A stretch of 26,165 bases of DNA, taken from the NCBI GenBank assembly GCA_000969725.1, contig JXSR01S011472.1; one strand, given 5' to 3'. How positions within the stretch are numbered: position 1 is the stretch's first letter; each line of letters opens with the position of its first letter. Under the pieces are notes generated by a model. That model did not search any database, was not told the DNA's origin, and saw only the letters and a program-made list of their open reading frames with translations. Shown here piece after piece: positions 19,216-26,165 of this stretch. The position numbers and the translations under genes were made by a program. Origin of the DNA: Ophiothrix spiculata (taxonomy: Eukaryota > Echinodermata > Ophiuroidea > Amphilepidida > Ophiotrichidae).

Positions 19216-19361
19216 TCTAGTACAACAGTCCTGAGCTACACATTTAGAACATCAATCTAGTACAGTTGTAGTACAATTCTAGTACAAAAATTGGTAGTAT
19301 AATTGACCTAAACTATACTAGAATTGTGTTCCAAATGTCCAGCTCAGGAATGTTGTACTAG
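19216..19361. mobile_element. Small hairpin MITE with TCTAGTACA repeats
   Basis: The left arm TTCTAGTACAACAGTCCTGA then GCTACACATTTAGAACA pairs with the right arm GTTCCAAATGTCCAGCTCAG then GAATGTTGTACTAGA. Extra CTAGTACA copies lie inside. The right end overlaps the 12-base duplication that flanks the Penelope-like element. Confidence 0.7.
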
Positions 19362-19609
19362 ATTTATTTATGAATGTTGTCAATCATCCAGGTAGAGTAA
19401 ATATTGAGATAATTTTGCAATCAATTGGTTGGACTTACTTTTGTTTTTGAGTGCGACGTTTCGCATCCTATCCCGGATGCATCCTCTGGCCGACTGGTTG
19501 TTCGACGGCCAAAAAGGTTGTTGACCCGTTTCGGGGTCAACGAAATACCGGAACTGTTGAGGGATCTTGTTTATCGTAGACGTGTAGACCCCCGGCAAGG
19601 TGTAATATG

Positions 19610-19840
19610 TACACTCTCAGAACAAAAGGTTCAACTTGGAACCTTTTCGTCCTCTATATGGAACCATGAAGAATTTAGGGGTTCTTAAAAATTGAAGATC
19701 CTAAAAAGGTTCATTACAGTACCTAAAAAGGTGCTAAGCGGCTATTTTAGAACTCATTTAGGTTCCTTAAAGACCCATATAGGGTTCCATATAGAGGACA
19801 AGTTTAGAACCCCTTTAGCACCATTTTTTCTCAGAGTGTA
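19610..19840. mobile_element. MITE inserted in the left arm of the Penelope-like element
   Basis: The ends TACACTCTCAGAACAAAAGG and ACCATTTTTTCTCAGAGTGTA are inverted. TA at both ends suggests a TA target. An inner inverted pair TCCTCTATATGGAACC (about 19651) and GGTTCCATATAGAGGA (about 19783) is perfect, and GGTTC/GAACC copies are scattered inside. Removing it restores the arm sequence GGTGTA...CAAGCCTCC seen inverted at 20735-20757, so the insertion came after the Penelope-like element. Confidence 0.82.
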
Positions 19841-19856
19841 GCGCAAGCCTCCTAGT

Positions 19857-20809
19857 TAGTTAAACCTCTGGTTTAGATACGTCGATGATACATGGGTGAA
19901 AATTAAGAAAGATCAACTAGTTCCATTTTTTGAGCATATTAACAACGTCAACAAGTATATCAAATTTACTCAGGAAGAACTTAGAGACGGGAAACTCGCG
20001 TTTTTGGACAGTCTGGTCAGTGTCACTTCTAACGGGAATCTAGACACATCTGTTTATAGAAAGGATACACACACTCACCACCCCCTTGTTCATAAGCTCG
20101 GTGTTATAAAAACGTTGTTCTATCGCGCTGATTCTATTTGTTCTGATGAGAATGCTAAACAAGCGGAACACAAGCACCTGAAGTCAGCACTTGGTGCATG
20201 TGGTTATAAAGATTGGACCCATGCCATAAGGCACTTCGCAAACCTGATAATTCCAAGAATGTAGACACTAATTCTAGAAACCGTATAACATCAACAAAGA
20301 GACAGATTCGCGCAAATACAACACTACGATCCCTTACGTATCAAACGTTTCGGAAAACATACGAAGGATCTTTCGCGAATTTGAACTCCAAGTGTCTTTT
20401 AAACCGCACAACACTCCAAGACAAAAGTTGGTCCATCCAAAGGACAAACTACCAAAAGATGAACAGGCCAACGTTGTGTACGGAGTCCGTTGTAAAGACA
20501 GCGGTTGTGATGAACGATATATCGGGGAAACAAAACAGACCCTGGCCAAACGTATGTACCAACACAGAAGACCCAGTACTTCTGTTGAGTCAGCAGTGTA
20601 TGTACATTTGAACAATTCCAATGCATTCCTTTGACAACAAGGACGTGGTTATTTTGGACAGAGAGTCAAGGAGATTTGAAAGAGGTGTCAAGGAGGCCAT
20701 CTATGTGAAACGGGAAAACCCTTCTTTGAACCGTGGAGGAGGCTTACACTACACCTTGCCGGGGGCCTACACGTCTACGATCAAGAAGATCCCTCAACAG
20801 TTCCGGTAG
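19857..20809 (+). pseudogene. Penelope-like RT (C-terminal part) and GIY-YIG endonuclease, frameshifted
   Basis: The reading starts only just before the RT catalytic motif, LWFRYVDDTWVKI (19866-19904), so most of the RT is missing. It continues LAFLDSLVSV, TSVYRKDTHTHHPL and HLKSALGACGYKDW to about 20220. A frame change then leads through KALRKPDN..., and another near 20320 restores IPYVSNVSENIRRIF. KLVHPKDKLPKDE and the GIY-YIG core VVYGVRC...C.ERYIGET, TLAKRMYQHR follow (20480-20575). A third shift near 20615 leads to SFDNKDVVILDRE...FERGVKEAIYV and ends IPQQFR-stop at 20807-20809. In intact elements these domains nick DNA and prime reverse transcription. With three frameshifts and a 5' truncation this copy is inactive. 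Confidence 0.88.
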
Positions 20810-20962
20810 TTCGTTGACCCCGAAACGAGTCAACAACCTTTTTTGCCGTCGAACAACCAGTCGGCCAGAGGATGCATCCAGGATAGGAAGCGAAACGTCG
20901 CACTCAAAATAAAAGTAAGTCCAGCGAATTGATTGCAAAATTATCTCAATTTGTACTAGATT

Positions 20963-21127
20963 ATAATTTTTTCAGGGTGAATATTCATCTCGCCACTGTC
21001 AATAAATATATACTTTTGATTATCGTTCTCGCCATCAGTGCCATTTTGATTCGAATGTGTATTTCTGTAGCTCGATTTACTGAAATCGAGGTTGTGGTAC
21101 CCAATGCTCCGTTACCTAATTTTTGCT
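20963..21127. other. Intronic spacer between two retroelements
   Basis: AT-rich, no feature recognised. It contains the short inverted pair CTCGATTT and AAATCGAG at about 21071-21090. Confidence 0.4.
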
Positions 21128-21138
21128 ACGGAATAAAT

Positions 21139-22291
21139 CATCATCATCATCATCATCTTGCGGTCGCAACCGAGATGCAATTCACAACGCTCTGCCAGGA
21201 AATTCTGTCACCCATAAGATTTGGTAAATCAAGAGGATCTTGCTGGATATCTCTTGCAATCATATCAGTGTAGTTGAGTGGTCTTCTTCCAAGTCTCCAA
21301 CAAACTAGATCCGATATCACTTGGTCCTTTGCTCGAAAACAGTGGCCTGCAAAGCGAGCCCGACGTTGGGCAACGATGGAAGAAATAGGAGGTACGCCAC
21401 TGTATATTTCAGCCTTTGTTTTGTGATCTCGCCAGGAAATATTCTGAACTCTCATGAGAAGTCTGGTATAAGTGCCATCAAGGCGGTCTTGAAATTCCTT
21501 CTTTATGGTCCATGTTTCAGCTCCATAGAGAAGAATGCTCTCTACACATGCTCTAAAAAAGGCAAGCTTTGTGGATGTGGAGATACCAGACTGCCAGATG
21601 TAATGAAGTTTATTGCAGGCATTCCATGCTTGAGCTTTACGAGTGAGGAAGTCGTTTTTGCTATCTGCTACATATGACCCGAGATATCTAAAATCATTTA
21701 CCTCCTTGAGTTCAGTACCATTCCTTGAAAGAATGGATTGATGGAATTTGTTCTCATTGACAGTCATATACTCCGTCTTCTTAGCATTGAGAAAAAGACC
21801 AACTCTAGCAGCAGCATCTTCCAGGCACAACAACAACTCTTGTGCATCGCACAGCTGGTTAGCAGCAATTGCAAGATCGTCTGCGTAGTCAAGGTCTGTG
21901 ACATGGATGCCAAGTTGGCGACTTGACTGCTTGGCTCTGATGGTAAGTCCTTTGATACTGATGGAGTCAAGAGATTGCCTGAGTACGTAGTCTACAACAA
22001 TCACAAAGAGGTACGGTGCCAAGGTGTCTCCTTGGAGGATGCCAGCAGTAGTTGGAAAGTGTTGGGTGGGCCCATCCATGCTCTGTACAAAAGATGTTGG
22101 GTTTTCATACATGGTAGCAATGGCCTTGACTATTTCATCTGGAATGCCATAGTTGAGGAGAATATGCAGCATAACCTTCCTGTTTACACTGTCGAAGGCC
22201 TTTGAAAAGTCTACAAAAACTAGAGTTGCTTTCCTCTCAGAAATTTTCAGTTCTTCTATAATTCTCCTGATGGCTAGTATCTGAGGTAGTC
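21139..22291 (-). mobile_element. 5'-truncated RTE-like LINE with 11-bp target duplication
   Basis: ACGGAATAAAT flanks it exactly at 21128-21138 and 22292-22302. On the minus strand the element runs from a truncated RT start near 22287 to a stop codon at 21153-21155 directly followed by a (TGA)n tail (plus-strand CATCAT from 21139). An almost absent 3' UTR with a trinucleotide tail is typical of the RTE clade, but the clade call is inference. Confidence 0.88.
21153..22287 (-). CDS. LINE reverse transcriptase fragment, open over about 378 codons
   Basis: Reads from QILAIRRIIEELKIS at the truncated 5' side (near 22285). RT motif A VFVDFSKAFDSVNR lies near 22180-22225 and GILQGDTLAPYLF near 22000-22040. 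The catalytic block TDLDYADDLAIAAN lies near 21855-21900, then LFLNAKKTEYM near 21770-21800, FRYLGSYV, ILLYGAETWTIKK near 21500-21535 and RRARFAGHCFRA near 21330-21360. It ends SVATAR and a stop. The first ATG is at 22172, but the frame is open further upstream, and this is a fragment of a longer protein lacking the endonuclease and the N-terminal RT. Unlike the other retroelement pieces here it has no visible frameshift or stop, so it is probably the youngest. Confidence 0.87.
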
Positions 22292-22507
22292 ACGGAATAA
22301 ATAGTATGCCTGATTTTAACGGAAACGAACTACTGACTAAATTTCGAGTTGCCGGAAGACAAATTCTTTTGATTATTGCTTATTTCAAGACACCTCTTAT
22401 ACTAAATGAATAAATACCACAAGTTAAGTCACGTTACATCGAATTTAATACTTTAATTTCGTCGTATATAAAAGCTCATACATTTCGGGCATACAGTACT
22501 TCCTACT

Positions 22508-22805
22508 TTAAGGGCCCTGTCAACCCTTTTCAGAAATGGCTTTTGCTCTGTAACTCAGCAACGGATAATTAAATCCAAATAAAAGTATATATTTCTAAGA
22601 GCAGATTTGCATACTGAACATGATGTGAGGTCATTTTTGGACCAAAATGTGTAATTTTGGCCCAAAGGTCCAAAAATCATGTTTTGGGGCCCAAAATGTT
22701 GCCGGAAATCTAACTAATCCAAATCTTTATTTGGATTTAATTATCCGTTGCCGAGTTACAGAGCAAAAATCATTTCTGAAAACGAAGGGTTGAAAGGGCC
22801 CTTAA
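22508..22805. mobile_element. TTAA-flanked foldback MITE, 290 bp
   Basis: TTAA at 22508-22511 and 22802-22805. The arms GGGCCCTGTCAACCCTTTTC then AGAAATGGCTTTTGCTCTGT pair with ACAGAGCAAAAATCATTTCT then GGGTTGAAAGGGCCC. Homology reaches AACGGATAATTAAATCCAAA and its counterpart TTTGGATTTAATTATCCGTT, about 75 bases per arm. The centre has inverted GGTCATTTTTGGACC-type sequence. No coding. A partial relative lies at 1305-1459. The TTAA site suggests a piggyBac-like mobiliser, although the ends begin GGG and not CCC. Confidence 0.85.
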
Positions 22806-23141
22806 CGATAGGGGGCACCCTGTGCAGCGACGATTGGTTTGCTTAGACCGACACATACATGATAAGTATAACTGACGCGTCGTGTTGACACGGGATCGAG
22901 TTGTTTAACAGAACTAAATTTTGTGAATTATGTGGAAATACCAGATTTATGACGTCATTATTAAATGGATTGTACGAACAATGACATGTGACTCCAAATC
23001 CACCAATCTAATGATAAGAATCTACATAAAATCCATTTGGTCAGGAAGATATTAAACTACATTAGTTTACAAAATTACCTATATACTTCAAAATTAAAAT
23101 TTTCGACAAATGTTTAAAATAATACACTTTTACATATTTAG
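22806..23141. other. Intron sequence before the TM8 exon
   Basis: No gene or repeat recognised. It contains TGACGTCA at 22950-22957 and ends in the acceptor TACATATTTAG. Confidence 0.4.
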
Positions 23142-23245
23142 GATTTTGCATTACCAATATTGGGATCTTGGTCTTGGATTATACAATTATGTGTTGTACT
23201 GTCTTGCATTGGATCAACTAATGGTGTTATATTTGGCGCAGCCAG
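23142..23245 (+). CDS. SLC7-family transporter exon (TM8)
   Basis: Acceptor CATATTTAG ends at 23141 and donor GTAGGC begins at 23246. The exon starts in phase 0, has 34 codons, and ends AG (phase 2, completing Arg with the next exon). The peptide DFALPILGSWSWIIQL is followed by CVVLSCIGSTNGVIFGAA(R). It matches the TM8 region of SLC7 light chains, including the SCxGxxNG.....(S/G)R signature. It follows VAS of the previous exon as expected, and phase 0 agrees. The intron before it is 4168 nt and contains two retroelement insertions. Confidence 0.93.
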
Positions 23246-23644
23246 GTAGGCATTGAAAAACATGTGTTGTTTTTTTTTTTAAATTCGTAACAATAAGGGT
23301 ACAGGGAACCTGTCCGCGGTCCTTCTTGACGGACTACACTGCAAAAAAATCCTGTGTTGAAAATAACATCGAGGTAATTGATTTTAATATTGAAGCGGTG
23401 TTCTGATAGGTCACCGCCCAAGTTGGTGTTATTTTAAAAATATTTTTGGTGTTCATTGTTTTGATATTTAATGAACGCATAGAAGTGAAAAAGTGAAGAC
23501 CAGCACTCCATAAAGTTCCAAGACCAAATATGGCTGTTTTGTGGAGTGGATAGTGGTTTTTAAAACAATCACCATATAACGATTGATAATCATGATAATA
23601 GCAAACTTTTAATTTTCACTTTGTTGATAATGGATTATTTCCAG
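23246..23644. other. Short intron between the TM8 and TM9-side exons
   Basis: 399 nt with consensus borders. A phrase TACACTGCAAAAAAAT near 23334-23350 resembles the end of a small DNA transposon, but no matching second end was found. Confidence 0.45.
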
Positions 23645-23741
23645 AGTGATATACTCAGCAGCAAGAGAAGGCATGCTCCCAGAATTCCTTGCAATGATTC
23701 ACATACGATGGCTATCACCTCTTCCGGCTGCCGCAATATTG
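23645..23741 (+). CDS. SLC7-family transporter exon (loop after TM8 into TM9), last one visible
   Basis: Acceptor GATTATTTCCAG ends at 23644 and donor GTTAGT begins at 23742. The first base A completes the split Arg, then 32 codons end in phase 0. The peptide VIYSAAREGMLPEFL then AMIHIRWLSPLPAAAIL contains the family hallmark (A/S)REG.LP..L.MIH....(T/S)P.PA, most like LAT2/Asc-1 at this point. A second possible donor (GTAAAG at 23760) would add six residues. The first is preferred because the sequence from 23761 on is a foldback repeat. About 150 C-terminal residues (TM9-TM12 and tail) remain to be encoded. I found no further exon before 26165, so the gene continues past the right edge. Confidence 0.91.
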
Positions 23742-23760
23742 GTTAGTACATTGGTTGATG

Positions 23761-24180
23761 TAAAGACTCCAAAAAAGTATCGCCTCACCTCGAAAAAAAT
23801 GGCTCGTGCGCAAATATGCAACTCGCAAACTTAATTTGATGATTTTGTGTACAAGCGCTGGAGTTTCAGCTATCATTTGACACCCTGACAATTGACTATG
23901 AGAAACATTGAAGTTATGAACTTTTTAAAATCGATCCATGTTCTTGTGTTACTGGTTTGTACAGTGCGAAAAATGAAATAAGCAACTTTTTCAAATTGAG
24001 CTCGAGGGTTTAAAAAGTTCATAACTTCAATGTTTCTCGGTCAATTATCCAAAATAAGGTGTCAAATGAAAGCTGACATTACAGCGCTTGTACATAAAAT
24101 CTTCACATTACGTTTGCGAGTTGCATATTTGCGCACGAGCCATTTTTTCGAGGTGAGGCGATACTTTTTTGGAGTCTTTA
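23761..24180. mobile_element. Complete foldback element, 420 bp, 19 bases after a splice donor
   Basis: Left arm TAAAGACTCCAAAAAAGTAT, CGCCTCACCTCGAAAAAAAT, GGCTCGTGCGCAAATATGCA, ACTCGCAAAC is repeated inverted at the right end (to 24180) with almost no change over the outer 70 bases. Homology runs about 165 bases inward through TCATTTGACACC and GAAGTTATGAACTTTTTAAA. The spacer is about 90 bases. It is non-coding. Two partial relatives lie at 2240-2394 and 14989-15125. Confidence 0.9.
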
Positions 24181-24558
24181 TTTAATGCTCTACAGGAAGA
24201 GTTACACCCGGGGTTAGACTGGCATATTTCGTTTTATTGTCATATGTTTTCAATTGAAACACGTTTAACAGGAAGGAACTCGTAGTTGACATAAATTCAA
24301 CAAAAAAAATACTTGTTCCATTGGTTTTGTTCTTGACATTTTCGACAAATAAGAATTAAATAATTGTTTCGAGAAGCTCCGAGACTCCAGCTTATATTAG
24401 TGTTTGATTTTGTTGGTTCCCCTTACCTTGTTTCAGTTGTCAACGAAATGAAGTATTTGAACACTCTTGGGTCTCTATTGCAATCTATGTAAAATTTTGC
24501 CTTAGAATATATGTAAAAAATTTTAATAAATCTTTTACTCCATGCCAATCACTTCGTA
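24181..24558. other. Intron sequence, nothing recognised
   Basis: No coding, RNA or repeat feature could be supported between the two foldback elements. Confidence 0.4.
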
Positions 24559-25528
24559 TTAAGGTCTCATTTTTTAAGTTGGGACCCAAACGCGTTACAT
24601 GTGTGTTTTAGTGAAATATAGCCTCTTCTTATATAAAACCCTCCGGATTTCAAAAAATATGCATCTTAAGTGCATATAAGTATATATATCCTGAAAGCTA
24701 ATTGTGTCAGCAATTTCAAAATATGCATATAAAGTCAAGTGTACAAGGTGGCTAAGAGTTATACAGGGTGAGACAAACAAAAATATCGTCAAAATGATCG
24801 TCAATTGTTTGACATCCAGACACAAAATAGGACTTGTATATAAAATGTAAATGCATTGAACATAACGTTTAGCCTATTGCCCATCCATACATATCAGAAA
24901 ATAAGTGCATCATCAACGTTGCATACATTATACAGGGTGTTACAAATTTAAGAGTTAATTGCAGCTTGTAGTATTTATATTCAGTGAAGTGTGTCCTGTG
25001 CATAAAATTTAGCAAATAAGAATTGTATTTAACATTGCTTAACCTGATGAAACAAATATGAATCTCAATTTTGTTATTTGAGTAATTTTTTAAGATTGAT
25101 TAAATTGATTAAAACCCTCCTCTTGTTAACAATTGATATAATTAATTTCAACTTTCTACCCCACGCCCCGAGACCTCATTACCATCCCCTCTATCATCTT
25201 CTTGAACTAAAACGTCCTCTTTTACCATTTATTTGCCCTTATATCCTCCTCTACCTCCTCTTTGATACAATTCCTCCTCCTCCTCCTCCTCCTCCTCCAC
25301 CACCCCTGGCTAATTACGTTTATCGAACCGTAGCAATTACTGATTAAATTATTTATTTTTTTATTCTTCTGGAAATGAAAGACCATTAATCTAGCTTTCA
25401 ATTGAGCCCCCAAACAAGTCTATTTTGGTTCCTATAGTGAAAGTATACTGAAAAAGAACATATAAGTTAGATAGAAATGTAACAAAACCACCTTTTATTG
25501 GGTCCCAACTTTAAAAATGAGACCTTAA
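24559..25528. mobile_element. TTAA-flanked element, 962 bp, about 28-bp inverted ends
   Basis: TTAA at 24559-24562 and 25525-25528. The ends GGTCTCATTTTTTAAGTTGG then GACCCAA, and TTGGGTCCCAAC then TTTAAAAATGAGACC, differ at one position. Unlike the shorter foldbacks here, similarity stops after the terminal repeats. The interior has two direct TATACAGGGTG motifs (about 24760 and 24929) and a (CCT)n run. No transposase frame is visible, so it is non-autonomous. Confidence 0.8.
25269..25301 (+). repeat. (CCT)n microsatellite
   Basis: Nine or so CCT units in a pyrimidine-rich stretch (25140-25310). Polyproline or polyarginine frames across it are artefacts of the repeat. Confidence 0.9.
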
Positions 25529-26165
25529 GTAGTCGATCCATAGTCTATAATTTCGCAATATTTTTATCACGATATTAACAACTTGGATTGATCTTGACAA
25601 ATGATGACCCCGATTGTGATCAGAGTAAAGGGATTAAGGCTACAGTCCCTAAAAACGTCTCGCTCGGCTGAATGTCGTGTTTACTGCAAGTTTTTACCTA
25701 CTTACACCCATCAGAATATCACAATTTTTGACGTAAATATTGAATAGAGTCTTTATACATATAACTTTACTAGTGATTTTACGTCCATTATCAAGGTCAA
25801 AATGACGCCTAAAGACTACTTCGAAAAAGTTGACCCTTTTTCGCCGAAACCTCATAATTTTATGAAGTTCGAACAGTTCGACTGGTTTAAAATTTTGACA
25901 GATTGTAGGCTTGATACTTCTTATTGAATTACAACAATATTTTATAAATATGCCGAGTTGATTTTGAATGATAATGTAACAAACATGGGTTGTTTTGCCC
26001 GAAAATCCGGACGTGAATTACGACTCTGTGTTTGCCCTGTTTGTCCCGTGAATTGCCTGTTTTAAGTATTTACATTATCTACATTTTGTCTGGTATACGC
26101 ATTCGCATAATTTACTTACAAATTGAGCATTCCAATGAGGCAAAAATTGCAATTTTTATGTAAAC
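25529..26165. other. Right-hand end of the window, intronic, nothing recognised
   Basis: No further SLC7 exon is seen. GGATTAAGGCTACAGTCCCT near 25631-25650 starts with TTAA and could be the left end of another element whose partner lies outside, but that cannot be checked here. Confidence 0.4.

Larger units (their letters stand above)
19365..20950 (+). mobile_element. Penelope-like retroelement, truncated, with inverted 3'-end copy at its 5' side
   Basis: Flanked by TTGTACTAGATT at 19353-19364 and 20951-20962. The right part (about 20735-20949) is the element's 3' end. An inverted copy of it forms the left part (about 19407-19855), interrupted by a MITE at 19610-19840. Paired landmarks are GAACTGTTGAGGGATCTTGT with AAGATCCCTCAACAGTTC, and TGACCCGTTTCGGGGTCAAC with GTTGACCCCGAAACGAGTCA. 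Penelope-like elements often carry such partial inverted terminal copies. Between the arms lie the end of an RT domain and a GIY-YIG endonuclease domain. Confidence 0.87.

Noticed and set aside
19896..20634. Intact domesticated reverse transcriptase or GIY-YIG nuclease gene
   Set aside because: At least three frame changes and loss of most of the RT show a dead Penelope-like copy.
21121..21273. Plus-strand ORF with a run of six histidines
   Set aside because: The His codons are the (CAT)n tail of the minus-strand LINE read in the other direction.
23742..23834. Extension of the last visible exon through the open frame to 23834
   Set aside because: The frame runs into a foldback element found at two other places in the window; the donor GTTAGT at 23742 gives a family-consistent end.
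25078..25413. Polyproline and polyarginine ORFs
   Set aside because: They are translations of the (CCT)n microsatellite and its complement.

Overview
The window is animal nuclear DNA. It has one spliced protein-coding gene on the + strand, AT-rich non-coding sequence, and a very high density of transposon remains. There are no operons, Shine-Dalgarno sites or dense ORFs. The repeat types (a Penelope-like element, several non-LTR retrotransposon fragments, a tRNA-derived SINE, many foldback MITEs, an 8-bp-TSD hAT-like element, TTAA-flanked elements) and the small-exon gene fit an invertebrate metazoan. A marine invertebrate deuterostome such as a hemichordate, echinoderm or amphioxus would fit, but that is inference and the species cannot be fixed from sequence alone.

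The gene is an SLC7-family amino acid transporter, the light chain of heteromeric (HAT) transporters, closest by eye to the y+LAT/LAT/Asc/b0,+AT branch. Six coding exons are visible: 3519-3960, 7366-7491, 8984-9083, 18850-18973, 23142-23245 and 23645-23741. All have GT/AG borders, and the reading phase agrees across every junction that can be tested. One short exon (about 45 nt, between the 8984-9083 and 18850-18973 exons) is not found; a 50-N assembly gap lies in that intron at 15126-15175. The C-terminal transmembrane part lies beyond the right edge.

Layout. 1-3518: upstream flank with a decayed LINE endonuclease relic (minus strand) split by a SINE fragment. 3519-3960: first coding exon. 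3961-7365: intron 1 with a TTAA-flanked MITE, a truncated hairpin MITE and a long foldback repeat. 7366-9083: exons 2 and 3. 9084-18849: a large repeat-filled intron holding an L2-like LINE fragment, a repeat-rich element with a piggyBac-like MITE nested in it, a hAT-like element with an 8-bp target duplication, a SINE, hairpin MITEs, the gap, and a hairpin element with poly-G ends. 18850-18973: next exon. 18974-23141: intron with a Penelope-like element (itself hit by a MITE), an RTE-like LINE with an 11-bp target duplication, and another TTAA-flanked foldback. 23142-23741: the last two visible exons. 23742-26165: intron with a foldback starting 19 bases after the splice donor and a 962-bp TTAA-flanked element.

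No defence system, gene cluster or other novel multi-gene system is visible. The most notable content is the layered history of transposon insertions inside one transporter gene, including several foldback families seen in two or three copies here.
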